64,000 nucleotides of DNA from JADJPF01 sp964492845 (GTDB taxonomy: Bacteria; Acidobacteriota; Blastocatellia; Chloracidobacteriales; JADJPF01): assembly GCA_964492845.1 (NCBI GenBank), contig CAZBMZ010000034.1:1-64000 (forward strand), in the 5' to 3' direction. Positions 33,763 through 42,487 of the stretch are shown here, piece after piece. The position numbers and the translations under genes are program-made. Numbering within the stretch: the stretch's first letter is position 1; every line of letters begins with the position of its first letter. The notes under the pieces are model-generated. The model was not told where the DNA came from and did not search any database. It was given only the letters and a program-made list of their open reading frames with translations.

Positions 33763-35115
33763 TTAATTAGTTTTTTCCAGTAAGGCAGCAAAAAAACCTT
33801 CTGTATTATCTCTATCTGGAAAAGTACGTATAAATCCTTCTTTAGTAATTAAATTTTCTGGGACTTCTGTCTTTACTAGTTGAAAATTCTTATTTTCTTT
33901 AAGAAATTCTTCTATAACCAGTTCATTTTCTTCATATTCCAAAGAACAAGTTGAATAAATAAGCCTACCTTTAAGTTTTACTAAACTAGCACAATTACTT
34001 AAAATTGCTAATTGCAACTTACTTAATTCTTCTAGTTTTTCTTCAAGTAACCGCCATTTTATTTCTGGATTATGTCTTAAAGTACCTGTCCCGCTACAAG
34101 GAGCATCTACTAGCACTTGATCAAATAAAGTATTTTCATTAATTGGTATAGTTTTAGTTGCGTCATAACAAATAGGCTTAATTATACTTACTCCAAGTTT
34201 CTTAGCTGTTTGTTGGATTAATTTAACTCTAGCTAAATGTAAATCTCCAGCAATAATTAGCCCTTGGTTTTCCATAAGTGAAGCAATAAGAGCAGTTTTT
34301 CCACCTGGAGCAGCACAAGCATCAAAAATTCTCATTCCTTTTTTTGGTTCAACTAAATGAGCAATTAATTGAGAGGCTGCATCTTGTAAATAAATTTTTC
34401 CTTCACTAGCTAGCTTAAGTAAAATTTGACTATCACCTTCAACTAAGCAAAAAGCTGTTTCTAATAAACTACTTGGCTGAATAACTACATTATTTTTCTT
34501 AAGTAACTCTAATATTTGACTAGTAGTAGTTTTTAAGCTATTAATTCTAAAATATATTGGGTTAGGCTTATTGTTAGACTCGGCTATTGACTGAGCAGCA
34601 CTTAATCCATAATGATTTGCCCAATTTTTTACTAACCAAGTAGGATGGGAATGGTTTAATGCAATTTCTTCTATAGGGTCTTGGCAGGAAATTTTCTCTT
34701 TTACCTGTAGTTTAGTAAGTTTTCTTAATACTGCATTTACAAGGCGACTAGCAGAAGCTTTGCCACTAATTTTTGTTAAATTTACACAATCATTTACTAC
34801 AGCATAATCAGGAATGCGGCTTAAAAAGTGGATTTGATAAAAACCTAGACGAAGGATTATTAAAACTTCTTTATCTAGTTTATTTAACTTTAAGTTACCC
34901 GTGTTTGCTAAAAAATAATCTAAGTAGCGTTCTTGTCTTAAACTGCCTAAAACGATTTCTTGTGTTAGTGAGCGATCTGATGGGGAAAGTTTGGAAGTTA
35001 AATTTGAGGTTAAAAGGTTAGTAGCAAAAGCTTGCTCAGTCATTACCCGCCAAAGTATTTGAAAAGCAACTTGGCGGGCAGGGCTAAGCTTAGTAGAATA
35101 ATTAAGATTTTTCAT
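33763..35115 (-). CDS. rsmB: 16S rRNA (cytosine-967-C5)-methyltransferase
   Basis: A 450-residue SAM-dependent methyltransferase. The N-terminal NusB-like RNA-binding domain (about residues 10-145) contains A-R-Q-V-A-F-Q-I-L-W-R-V and E-I-V-L-G-S-L-R. The Rossmann catalytic domain has motif I D-A-C-A-A-P-G-G-K-T-A, motif IV D-A-P-C-S-G-T-G-T-L-R-R-like (with the P-C-S-G release Cys), and motif VI Y-S-T-C-S-L-E-Y-E-E-N with the catalytic Cys. Length and order match RsmB/Sun. It modifies C967 of 16S rRNA. Convergent with the DUF4388 gene. Confidence 0.95.
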   Translation of the reverse strand: MKNLNYSTKLSPARQVAFQILWRVMTEQAFATNLLTSNLTSKLSPSDRSLTQEIVLGSLRQERYLDYFLANTGNLKLNKLDKEVLIILRLGFYQIHFLSRIPDYAVVNDCVNLTKISGKASASRLVNAVLRKLTKLQVKEKISCQDPIEEIALNHSHPTWLVKNWANHYGLSAAQSIAESNNKPNPIYFRINSLKTTTSQILELLKKNNVVIQPSSLLETAFCLVEGDSQILLKLASEGKIYLQDAASQLIAHLVEPKKGMRIFDACAAPGGKTALIASLMENQGLIIAGDLHLARVKLIQQTAKKLGVSIIKPICYDATKTIPINENTLFDQVLVDAPCSGTGTLRHNPEIKWRLLEEKLEELSKLQLAILSNCASLVKLKGRLIYSTCSLEYEENELVIEEFLKENKNFQLVKTEVPENLITKEGFIRTFPDRDNTEGFFAALLEKTN

Positions 35116-35151
35116 TAGCAGTTAATAACTATTAAGATTAATGCGTAAAGA

Positions 35152-35466
35152 TTAATTACTAGAACTATCAGGAGCCTTATCATTTTTCACTTCTTCTTTA
35201 GAGGAATCTTCGGTATAGGCTTTTAGCCATTTAACATCAACAACAGGAGCTTTTTTCTGTTTCTTTTGGTCTTTTAACCAAAGCCCTCGTTTATTCCATC
35301 CCTTACCGCCAACGCTTTTTTCATGGCAATAAGTACAATCTTTAGCAGCATAGCCTAGGGCTTTTGTTTCTTTTAGGAATGGGGGGTATGCAAAAGTTTT
35401 ATTATCATTAAGTAAAGTAACAGCTAAAATAACCATTGTTATAATTGCTAACAGCTTGATTTTCAT
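35152..35466 (-). CDS. Small secreted protein with a single CxxCH heme motif
   Basis: A 104-residue protein with a signal peptide (about residues 1-26, ending T-F-A) and one c-type heme-binding motif, C-T-Y-C-H, near residue 45. The rest is basic in the middle (K-D-Q-K-K-Q-K-K) and acidic at the C-terminus. It is too short for a normal cytochrome c fold and lacks an obvious distal Met, so it may be a minimal mono-heme protein or a fragment-type relative of multi-heme proteins. It ends 37 bases before the rsmB start on the same strand, so it is likely the first gene of that transcript. Confidence 0.7.
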   Translation of the reverse strand: MKIKLLAIITMVILAVTLLNDNKTFAYPPFLKETKALGYAAKDCTYCHEKSVGGKGWNKRGLWLKDQKKQKKAPVVDVKWLKAYTEDSSKEEVKNDKAPDSSSN

Positions 35467-35557
35467 AAAAGTTGCTCCGTGTTTATTAAAACTTTTTGGT
35501 CAATTATAGTATTAAGATATTATTTAACAAAAAAAGTTTTCTTGATATTGGAAGAAC

Positions 35558-36124
35558 ATGCTAAAAAAATTTATTCCCTTATTACTAATATTTTTACTTG
35601 GTTTAGCCTGCGGCCCTGTTTTTCAAGTAAAACCCCGGTCAACGGTTGATCTTCCTGAAATAAATAATAAAACTGCTAACAGTAGTTTAATACTAGAAGC
35701 AGCAATTTTGTCAGAAGATAAAGCAGTAGAAATTTTTGATGCTAATCTTTTTCTAGCAGGCATTATTCCCCTAGAAGTTAAACTAACAAATCAAAATCAA
35801 ACACCAGTAAAATTTTCAGAAAAAGATTTTGCCATCTTAGACTCTAACGGTCGTTCATTTAGTTGTATTAAAGATAAAGATGTTATAAACAAGCTGCTAG
35901 ATTATTATAAAATCAAGGCTTATAACCCTTATAGCCATGATAAATTAAAAGAAAAATTTTTTACCCACAGTCTATCATTAAAAGAAAGCTTTGGTTTAGA
36001 TGAAACACGCCAAGGGCTACTTTACTTTAAAATAGGTAAGGAGAAAACTGTAGGGCAAGGCTTAAAACTTAACTTTAAGAATAAGAAAATCTCTCAAGAC
36101 AGCTTACTTTTAACTCTAAACTAA
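35558..36124 (+). CDS. Putative lipoprotein
   Basis: A 188-residue protein with a lipoprotein signal: basic start L-K-K, hydrophobic stretch, and lipobox L-G-L-A-C with Cys18. The mature part looks like a beta-sandwich (V-K-L-T-N-Q-N-Q-T-P-V-K-F ... D-F-A-I-L-D-S-N-G), similar in style to DUF4352-like or telomere-associated beta folds, but no family is certain. It is probably anchored in the outer or inner membrane. It is transcribed alone on the plus strand and ends at a shared bidirectional terminator with the LolA-like gene. Confidence 0.75.
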   Translation: MLKKFIPLLLIFLLGLACGPVFQVKPRSTVDLPEINNKTANSSLILEAAILSEDKAVEIFDANLFLAGIIPLEVKLTNQNQTPVKFSEKDFAILDSNGRSFSCIKDKDVINKLLDYYKIKAYNPYSHDKLKEKFFTHSLSLKESFGLDETRQGLLYFKIGKEKTVGQGLKLNFKNKKISQDSLLLTLN

Positions 36125-36155
36125 AGGTTGAGATTGTTTTAGACAATCTCAACCT
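36125..36155. terminator. Shared hairpin between convergent genes
   Basis: AGGTTGAGATTGT (36125-36137) and ACAATCTCAACCT (36143-36155) form a 13-bp perfect stem with a 5-base loop. It starts one base after the lipoprotein stop and ends 10 bases before the stop of the minus-strand LolA-like gene. This is a good candidate for a bidirectional terminator, though no long T-tract follows on either side. Confidence 0.7.
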
Positions 36156-36165
36156 ATTGAACTAT

Positions 36166-36867
36166 TTAGCCTTTAACAATTTTAGTTGATTTTGGAGGAG
36201 CAAAATTATCTATTAATGCTTTTACATCAAAACTAGTATTCTTCTTTAAGTTACTTAGCTTTATAATAGTAACATCGTCATTACCTTCTACTAAATTTTC
36301 TTGAATCGGTAACCAGGAACTTTGAGAAATCCAAATATCTATGCTTTTATAAGGGCCCCCCGTCTTTGGGGTAAGATGAAGTAGTGAAGCGTCTTCGCCT
36401 TGGATTTTTTCATCCTTAACAAACTTTACATCATAATTTGCTCTAATTGCAGAAACTGAGCCAAAAGTTATAGCTAGAGAGCCAAAGGATTGAGAACTTT
36501 TTGTAGTTTTTAGTGAAGTAACTAACATTTGCTCAATAGTAGGTTGGTAAAACTTTAGTTGATCACCTGCAATAACAACTGTCTTTTTTGTAGGGTTACT
36601 AATATCTATTCTTAACTTTACTGATCCATTCTTGCCGGGTAGATAATAAAGTTGGCCTGTTTCTACTGGATCATCTATTCCTATTTGAGTATTTTTCTTT
36701 TGTTGCCAAATATTTGCTACTAAAGAATTTAGATTTTTTCCAACTGCTTCCATTTGTGCTAAAACGGCTTCGGCACCTTTCGCATTTGCTGATGCACTAG
36801 GAGCAATCCCTATCATAGAAAAAGTTAATAATAAGCATACTAAAAAGGATAAAACTATTTTTCTCAT
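36166..36867 (-). CDS. LolA-like periplasmic lipoprotein carrier
   Basis: A 233-residue protein with a signal peptide (about residues 1-28, ending A-S-A-N-A). The mature part shows the LolA/LolB-type pattern: V-L-A-Q-M-E-A-V-G-K-N-L-N-S-L (first helix), alternating beta-strands with Y-Y-L-P-G-K-N-G-S-V-K-L-R-I-D, V-I-A-G-D-Q-L-K-F-Y-Q-P, and a late I-D-I-W-I-S-Q-S-S-W-L-P-I-Q strand. This is the usual layout of outer-membrane lipoprotein carrier proteins. GGAGA Shine-Dalgarno. It is the downstream gene of a run with a small membrane protein, an ABC ATPase, an FtsX permease and a lipoprotein, fitting a Lol-like function. Confidence 0.8.
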   Translation of the reverse strand: MRKIVLSFLVCLLLTFSMIGIAPSASANAKGAEAVLAQMEAVGKNLNSLVANIWQQKKNTQIGIDDPVETGQLYYLPGKNGSVKLRIDISNPTKKTVVIAGDQLKFYQPTIEQMLVTSLKTTKSSQSFGSLAITFGSVSAIRANYDVKFVKDEKIQGEDASLLHLTPKTGGPYKSIDIWISQSSWLPIQENLVEGNDDVTIIKLSNLKKNTSFDVKALIDNFAPPKSTKIVKG

Positions 36868-36908
36868 TTATACTATCTCCAAAAACTAATTATTTGTAAT
36901 TAAATAGC

Positions 36909-37280
36909 TTACTCAAACCAAACACGATAACCATTGATTTGATTGTCTTTGTCTTGGCTTTTTGTATTATTTTCAACGCTATCAATCTCTACACGTTTAA
37001 CTGTTACCTTGCGTTGGTAACGTTTTGCTAGTATATCTGCTAGTAAATCATTTAATCTACTATGTTGACTAGCAACCTGTGTTACTTCATTAGTTGAAAT
37101 ATAAGTGCGTTGGGTTTGCACGGTGTTTTTGATTGGGTCATTAGAATGCCGTTCATCTAAAAATCTATTTGGGGTAAAAAAAATAAAGGCAAGAATAACA
37201 ACACAAAGTATGTCATATTGCCAACTACCTCGCTCATACGACCATAGAATAATACTTTTAATAACACTAAATATTTTCAT
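36909..37280 (-). CDS. Small single-helix membrane protein in the Lol-like cluster
   Basis: A 123-residue protein with one probable membrane helix (about residues 22-38: I-L-C-V-V-I-L-A-F-I-F-F) and a soluble, charged C-terminal part outside or inside the membrane. No family was recognised. It lies between the ABC ATPase (start of this gene 13 bases after that stop) and the LolA-like gene (42 bases), so it is very likely co-transcribed with them. A role as accessory to the transporter is inferred only from position. Confidence 0.65.
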   Translation of the reverse strand: MKIFSVIKSIILWSYERGSWQYDILCVVILAFIFFTPNRFLDERHSNDPIKNTVQTQRTYISTNEVTQVASQHSRLNDLLADILAKRYQRKVTVKRVEIDSVENNTKSQDKDNQINGYRVWFE

Positions 37281-37292
37281 AACTTTAACTAC

Positions 37293-37970
37293 TTATTTCA
37301 CTATTTGCCCATCCCGCATATTTACAACACGTTGAGCAACTGCCGAGGCTTCAGGGCTATGTGTAATCATTATAATGGTTTGACCAAATTTGCTATTTAG
37401 CTCTTGGAGCATTTTCAACACAATTTGGGAATTTTCACTATCTAAATTTCCTGTGGGTTCATCAGCTAGCACAATGGCAGGATGTCCAACTAAAGCACGA
37501 GCAATTGCAACTCTTTGTTGTTCTCCGCCTGAAAGCTCAAGCGGTTTATGATGGAGCCGACTTTCTAAGTTTAGCAAGCGCAAAATTTCTGTACGACGAG
37601 CAAAATCATTTTTATGGTTTCCATTCATTCTAATTTTTTCAGCTAAACTAATATTACCTTCAGCACTTAAAGTAGGGAAGAGGTTAAATTTTTGGAACAC
37701 AAACCCAATTTTACGTCGTCTTACTTCTGTTCTGTCGCCATCGCTCATTTTTGCTAGATCTTCGCCATCAATTATAACGCTACCTGACGTAGGTTTTAAC
37801 ATCCCGCCCAAAATATGTAGCATTGTTGATTTACCACAACCTGACGGCCCCATTATGGCAACAAATTCCCCTTCATTTACATTTAAGTTAACACCTCTTA
37901 AGGCATTAACAGGGACTTTGCCAATCACATAAGTCATTTTTAAGTCTATAGTTTGAAGTATTGTTTTCAT
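37293..37970 (-). CDS. ABC transporter ATP-binding protein (LolD/MacB type)
   Basis: A 225-residue ATPase. All motifs are present: Walker A G-P-S-G-C-G-K-S-T, Q-loop F-Q-K-F-N-L, signature L-S-G-G-E-Q-Q-R, Walker B I-V-L-A-D-E-P-T-G-N-L-D, and H-loop I-T-H-S. The L-N-V-N-E-G-E-F-V-A-I-M-G start and the T-G-N-L-D end are typical of the LolD/MacB/FtsE group that serves FtsX-fold permeases. It starts 6 bases after the permease gene, so the two form a transporter. Lipoprotein release is the favoured role from the neighbours; efflux cannot be excluded. Confidence 0.93.
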   Translation of the reverse strand: MKTILQTIDLKMTYVIGKVPVNALRGVNLNVNEGEFVAIMGPSGCGKSTMLHILGGMLKPTSGSVIIDGEDLAKMSDGDRTEVRRRKIGFVFQKFNLFPTLSAEGNISLAEKIRMNGNHKNDFARRTEILRLLNLESRLHHKPLELSGGEQQRVAIARALVGHPAIVLADEPTGNLDSENSQIVLKMLQELNSKFGQTIIMITHSPEASAVAQRVVNMRDGQIVK

Positions 37971-37976
37971 CTTTTT

Positions 37977-39077
37977 TTATTCGTAACTTAGAGCTTTAAC
38001 TGGATCTTGGTTGGCAACTCGTAAGGCTGGATAAAGCGCGCCAATTAAACCACTACTTAGCCCAACTATTGCTGCATAGAGTAACCATTTTGGCTCTAAA
38101 TCTATGATTAATGAAGTGTTTTTTATTATTAGCCATCTGCCAGTTACCGCAACCGCGTAACCTAGTAAAACACCTAGTACACTAATTAATAAAGCTTCCT
38201 TTTCAATTTCAGCAATGATAAAAAATTTTGAAGCTCCTAGGCTTTTTAAGATGCCTATTTCCTTAGTTCTTTCTGTAATTGTAGTGTACATTGCCAGCAT
38301 AATTACTAGTACACTAATAATTAATGCTACTACTACTACAGCATTAACAAAGATGTTAATAGCTGGTAGACCTTTTTCATAAAGCCCTTGTATTTCACGG
38401 GTAAAAAGTATTTTGTTGCCTGGCAAAGCGGCTAAGATATTTTCAGCTACTTTTTCTTCAGGATCTGTAGCTAGACATTTAACATAAACCAGGCTGCAAC
38501 GCTCTTTTGAGCCTAAAAGCTCTTGCATAACAGAAAGTTTAATTTTTATTCTTGCACCAATTTCTGGTTGATAAACTCCTGCAACGCGAAAACTACGCCC
38601 AAAAAGATCTATTTTATCACCTAGTTTAACTTTTTTATCTCGACAATAAACCGGATCTACTAACACTTCATCATCTGCAACTAAGGGTTTTCCTTCAGTA
38701 ACTTTTAGAGATGTAACTTTTTGATAACTATCCATCTCAATACCTTCTACCATTTCCATACCAAAACTTTGGTTAGAAGGCTTTAAGTATTGTCCTACTG
38801 GGCTAACAGCCGAAACTCCTGAGACTTCTGCTATTTTAGTGCTGTATTGCACTGGTAGAGATAATACTGAGCTAGTACCTGGGCCATAATTATTAGGACG
38901 TGTAAAAAGTATTTCTGCCCCAACATTAGAATTACGTCGTCCTTGTTCTTGCAAAACACCATGGGAAAGACCTACCATTAAAATCACTAGTACAATTCCT
39001 AGTGCTACACCTACAACACTAATTAGTGTTCTTACAGGTCGTTGACGTAAATTAGCAGTAACTAAACTTTTACTCAT
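37977..39077 (-). CDS. ABC permease, FtsX/MacB (LolC/E-like) type
   Basis: A 366-residue permease: first membrane helix (about 18-38), periplasmic MacB-PCD domain (about 45-235), then three helices (about 245-350) of the FtsX domain with T-T-I-T-E-R-T-K-E-I-G-I-L-K-S-L-G-A. This 1+3 helix layout is shared by LolC, LolE and MacB-like proteins. AGAGG Shine-Dalgarno. With its ATPase directly downstream it makes a type-VII-like mechanotransmission transporter. Only one permease gene is present, so it would act as a homodimer, unlike E. coli LolCE. Confidence 0.92.
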   Translation of the reverse strand: MSKSLVTANLRQRPVRTLISVVGVALGIVLVILMVGLSHGVLQEQGRRNSNVGAEILFTRPNNYGPGTSSVLSLPVQYSTKIAEVSGVSAVSPVGQYLKPSNQSFGMEMVEGIEMDSYQKVTSLKVTEGKPLVADDEVLVDPVYCRDKKVKLGDKIDLFGRSFRVAGVYQPEIGARIKIKLSVMQELLGSKERCSLVYVKCLATDPEEKVAENILAALPGNKILFTREIQGLYEKGLPAINIFVNAVVVVALIISVLVIMLAMYTTITERTKEIGILKSLGASKFFIIAEIEKEALLISVLGVLLGYAVAVTGRWLIIKNTSLIIDLEPKWLLYAAIVGLSSGLIGALYPALRVANQDPVKALSYE

Positions 39078-39156
39078 TAAAACCTCTAGGAAAAGATATT
39101 TTGCTATCTTTAAGATCCATTGTTTTTGTCAACTTTTGAACGTTAGTAAATCAAAA

Positions 39157-39168
39157 ACCTTGCAAGGT
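39157..39168. other. 12-bp perfect palindrome in the 39078-39199 gap
   Basis: ACCTTGCAAGGT is self-complementary and lies between the LolB-like lipoprotein gene and the permease gene, 80-91 bases upstream of the permease ATG. It could be an operator or chance; no other copy was found. Confidence 0.3.
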
Positions 39169-39199
39169 AAAAAAGAAAATTTTGCTGCTTTTAATAAAT

Positions 39200-40198
39200 T
39201 TAAGAAGCGTCTAAGTCTTTTTCTGGTAGTTTTTGTGTGTTTTCCAAAAAGAATGCTTTTTTATCTATAGGATTATTTTCTTTAGTATCATCAAAATTTA
39301 GCTCTAATATGTAGTTATCCCTAGCTCGGATTATTTCTACAGTTTGAGGAAAGCTAGTTTTACCAACCGTTTTATATTTCTTATAACTAACCTCAGAAAC
39401 TAGCGCACCTTGACCATTAAAGATCTCCATATGTGCTAAAGGTAAGTTGCTTTGGGTACGATCAAACCAAAATTGTTTAACAAGCTTTAACTCTGTTTGG
39501 TTTATTTTTTCCAGTAAGTATAAAACTTGATAGGTTCTTAAGACATTTTTTGGAGTTTGTCCAACAACATTATCGACTTCTTGACGAGTTAAATCAGAAA
39601 CAAAATATTGAAAACTATTATTAGCTTCTATTGGCTTAACTAAAATTGCCTCTGTGATATGTTGAGGACGGATACGAGCAATTGAGCTTATTTGCTGCTG
39701 TTGTTGCTGTTTTTTTTCATTAGTATCAGGAGGCATATTGTCTACTTGCTCATTATAATTACGGTCATTGCTACCTACTAAAAAGCGTCGGTATTCATCA
39801 GGAAAATAAACAGCAATACGAAACTTTTCACCATCAGAGGTCATATCAGCAATATTTTGCTTTGTAATAGGCACACGAACAAGCAAGCGAATTTGTTCAG
39901 GCCGTTGTAGTACAACTAGAGCATCAGCCGGACGATATGGCTCAATTTTACCTTCTGTAGAAAGTTTTAAGTCAGTTAGCTTAAGAGAAGCATTTCCAGT
40001 AATTGAGTTTACTTCTGTTAGAGTGTTTATTTTTTCAATTAATGTTGCTGCTGGCAAACGGTCATAAGTTTTAAGCAGAGTAGCAGCATTTTTGGTTGTT
40101 TTTGCACTAATACAACCGCTAGCAAATAAAACTAGCAAAAGAAAAAATATAAGATTTTTGTTGGGCTTTACTTGAGGCCAGGCAGGCCAATAACGCAT
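39200..40198 (-). CDS. Lipoprotein with LolB/DUF4292-like fold
   Basis: A 332-residue protein. An N-terminal leader has a lipobox, L-F-A-S-G-C with Cys29, and is preceded by an unusually long N-region (14 residues before the hydrophobic core). The mature part begins with helix and strand patterns of LolA/LolB-like proteins: S-I-T-G-N-A-S-L-K-L, then E-Q-I-R-L-L-V-R-V-P. A Gln-rich stretch lies around residue 160. It sits upstream of the ABC permease, ATPase and LolA-like genes on the same strand (122 bases to the permease). That supports a lipoprotein-acceptor role, but the identification is by pattern only. Confidence 0.7.
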   Translation of the reverse strand: MRYWPAWPQVKPNKNLIFFLLLVLFASGCISAKTTKNAATLLKTYDRLPAATLIEKINTLTEVNSITGNASLKLTDLKLSTEGKIEPYRPADALVVLQRPEQIRLLVRVPITKQNIADMTSDGEKFRIAVYFPDEYRRFLVGSNDRNYNEQVDNMPPDTNEKKQQQQQQISSIARIRPQHITEAILVKPIEANNSFQYFVSDLTRQEVDNVVGQTPKNVLRTYQVLYLLEKINQTELKLVKQFWFDRTQSNLPLAHMEIFNGQGALVSEVSYKKYKTVGKTSFPQTVEIIRARDNYILELNFDDTKENNPIDKKAFFLENTQKLPEKDLDAS

Positions 40199-40309
40199 AT
40201 TTTAACCTATAGTAGCAGTAAAAATTTATCCAGCGGATACAAATATGCAAGATTAACAAAAGCCTTCTTAGCTTGTCAAACTAGTTTTCAAGTTACTTCT
40301 ATAAAGTAA

Positions 40310-40343
40310 AATTGCCTGCAACTAATTAAAATTACAGGCAATT
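40310..40343 (-). terminator. Intrinsic terminator after the S9 peptidase gene
   Basis: AATTGCCTG (40310-40318) pairs with CAGGCAATT (40335-40343). Read on the minus strand, the second arm is followed by TTTACTTTAT, a U-rich tail. It starts 33 bases after the stop codon of the peptidase gene. Confidence 0.7.
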
Positions 40344-40375
40344 AATTATAGATTTAATTATTATCTGGTTAACTA

Positions 40376-42406
40376 CTATTTGTTTAAGTGAGTTTCAAAC
40401 CAGTTAAGTACAGTGCCATACCAAAGTTCGCTATTTTGTGGCTTTAAGATCCAATGCCCTTCATCTGGAAAATAGAGTAAACGAGAAGGTACATCCATCC
40501 TTTGTAGTGCAGTAAAAAGTTGTATTCCTTCTCCAACAGGTACACGATAATCTAATTCTCCATGAATAACTAAAGTAGGAGTCTTAAAGTTTTTTACAAA
40601 GTTACTTGGAGAATGTTTTTCATAAAGTTCTCTATTAGTCCAAGGTGTTCCCTTAAATTCCCAATCTGTAAACCAAAGTTCTTCAGTTGCTCCATACATA
40701 CTAACTAAATTGTAAACTCCTGCATGAGAAACTAAAGCTTTGAAGCGGTTAGTGTGGCCTAAAATCCAGTTAACCATATAACCACCAAAAGACCCACCAG
40801 CAGCACCAATACGATTTTGATCAACAAAGCCTAAAGAAATAGTGTGATCTACTGCACTCATTATATCTTGATAACATTTGCCGCCCCAATCCCCACTAAT
40901 TTCATCTGTAAACTTTTGTCCATATCCAATGCTTCCTCGTGGATTAGGCATTAGCACTACATAGCCAGCAGAAGTATAAATATTTGCATTCCAACGATAG
41001 CCAAAATTATGTTCCCAAGCACCTTGTGGGCCGCCATGAATTAAAACCAACATAGGATATTTTTTTCCTGGTTGAAACCCTACAGGCTTAAGTAAAATAG
41101 AATGAACTTTTGCACCATCAGCCGGACTAGTGCTATAAATATCTTCACCTTCAACTAGTTGGCGTTTAGAAAGCAGTTCCTTATTATGATCAGTAAGTTG
41201 TTTTTCTGCTAAATTTTCTGTTCTAAGTAGGAAAACTTCACTAGGCTGTGTCATAGAGCTACGGGAAAAAACCAGCCTATTTCCTTCTGAGCTAATAGAA
41301 AGTTCACCATTACAAGTTTTATCAACTATTTTCTTGATTTCTAAAGTAGTTACATCAATTGTATAGATTGGGATATAACCATTATCTATAGCAGTAAAGT
41401 AGATTTTTTTGCTATCTGGTGACCAAACCATTTCTTCTATTGAACGGTCTAGGCTTTCGCTAATGCTTCGGGTTTTGCCGCTAGCACGGTCATAAAGCAT
41501 AAGCCGCGCCCGATCAGCTTCAAAACCTGCTCTTTCTTGTGAACGATAAGCAATAAAACGACCATCAGGAGAATAACTTGGGCTAACATCTGAGCCTAAA
41601 GATGTAGAAATTTTCTTTGCTTCTCCTCCTCTGATAGAAACAATAAATAATTCATTATTTGTACTAATAGCTTCTACCTTATCGGTATTACGAGCAAAAC
41701 AAACTTCTTTACCATCAGGAGAAAAGGTATAGTTATCCGGGCCACCTAAAGAAAATGGTGGAGTGTCAAAGTCGCCAGGTGTTAGATCTTCGGCTGTACC
41801 CCCGCTAGAAGAAACAATAAATACATGGCTACGTTTGCCTTCCTTCCAGCTATTCCAATGACGATAGAGCAATCGATCAGCAATTTTAGCTTTTACTTTG
41901 CTATTTTCTGCTTCCTCTAATTTTTTCTTATTGCATTCATCTGTTTTACATTCTGGATAAATTTCTGAAGTAAAAAGTAGATGTTTAGAATCTGGCGACC
42001 AAACTAAATCCGCTGCTTCTGTAGAAATGCTAGTCAACTTTTGGTTCGTCTTAGTTCCAACATTATAAGTCCAAATTTGACTTGCCCCATCACGCGATGA
42101 AATAAAAGCTAATTGTTTACCATCTGGTGACCAACGTGGACGACCTTCTTTACCTGAACTTTCTGCTAATACTTCTACATTTCCATCAGCAACCGTAGTC
42201 AAATGAATTTGGCTAGTTCGCTTGTTAGTATCTCGATCATAAGTTGTTACTGTGTAAGCAACTGTCTTACCATCTGGAGAAACTTGAGGATCTCCAACTC
42301 GCTTAAACTTAAATAAATCATTTACTTTTAAGCCTGTTGGAGCTTGCGCACTTGCAACTAAGGCTAATGCTAGCATTAAAGCTAGCACAGAAAACAATCT
42401 TTTCAT
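40376..42406 (-). CDS. S9-family serine peptidase (prolyl oligopeptidase type), exported
   Basis: A 676-residue protein with a signal peptide (about residues 1-20). A seven-bladed beta-propeller of PD40/WD40-like repeats follows (about 30-400), each with S-P-D-G-K/S-P-D-S-K. The C-terminal alpha/beta hydrolase (about 420-676) has Ser539 in G-G-S-F-G-G-Y, Asp619 in G-E-L-D-Y-R-V-P and His651 in D-E-G-H-W. This matches acylaminoacyl/dipeptidyl peptidase-type S9 enzymes that cut short peptides, here probably in the periplasm. Strong TAAGGAGA Shine-Dalgarno. It is transcribed alone. Confidence 0.94.
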   Translation of the reverse strand: MKRLFSVLALMLALALVASAQAPTGLKVNDLFKFKRVGDPQVSPDGKTVAYTVTTYDRDTNKRTSQIHLTTVADGNVEVLAESSGKEGRPRWSPDGKQLAFISSRDGASQIWTYNVGTKTNQKLTSISTEAADLVWSPDSKHLLFTSEIYPECKTDECNKKKLEEAENSKVKAKIADRLLYRHWNSWKEGKRSHVFIVSSSGGTAEDLTPGDFDTPPFSLGGPDNYTFSPDGKEVCFARNTDKVEAISTNNELFIVSIRGGEAKKISTSLGSDVSPSYSPDGRFIAYRSQERAGFEADRARLMLYDRASGKTRSISESLDRSIEEMVWSPDSKKIYFTAIDNGYIPIYTIDVTTLEIKKIVDKTCNGELSISSEGNRLVFSRSSMTQPSEVFLLRTENLAEKQLTDHNKELLSKRQLVEGEDIYSTSPADGAKVHSILLKPVGFQPGKKYPMLVLIHGGPQGAWEHNFGYRWNANIYTSAGYVVLMPNPRGSIGYGQKFTDEISGDWGGKCYQDIMSAVDHTISLGFVDQNRIGAAGGSFGGYMVNWILGHTNRFKALVSHAGVYNLVSMYGATEELWFTDWEFKGTPWTNRELYEKHSPSNFVKNFKTPTLVIHGELDYRVPVGEGIQLFTALQRMDVPSRLLYFPDEGHWILKPQNSELWYGTVLNWFETHLNK

Positions 42407-42487
42407 ATGCTCTCCTTACGTATAATAAATATAGTATTGCAATAGATATTAATTAGATAAAATTTTATGATTTGTAATTATTTGTAA

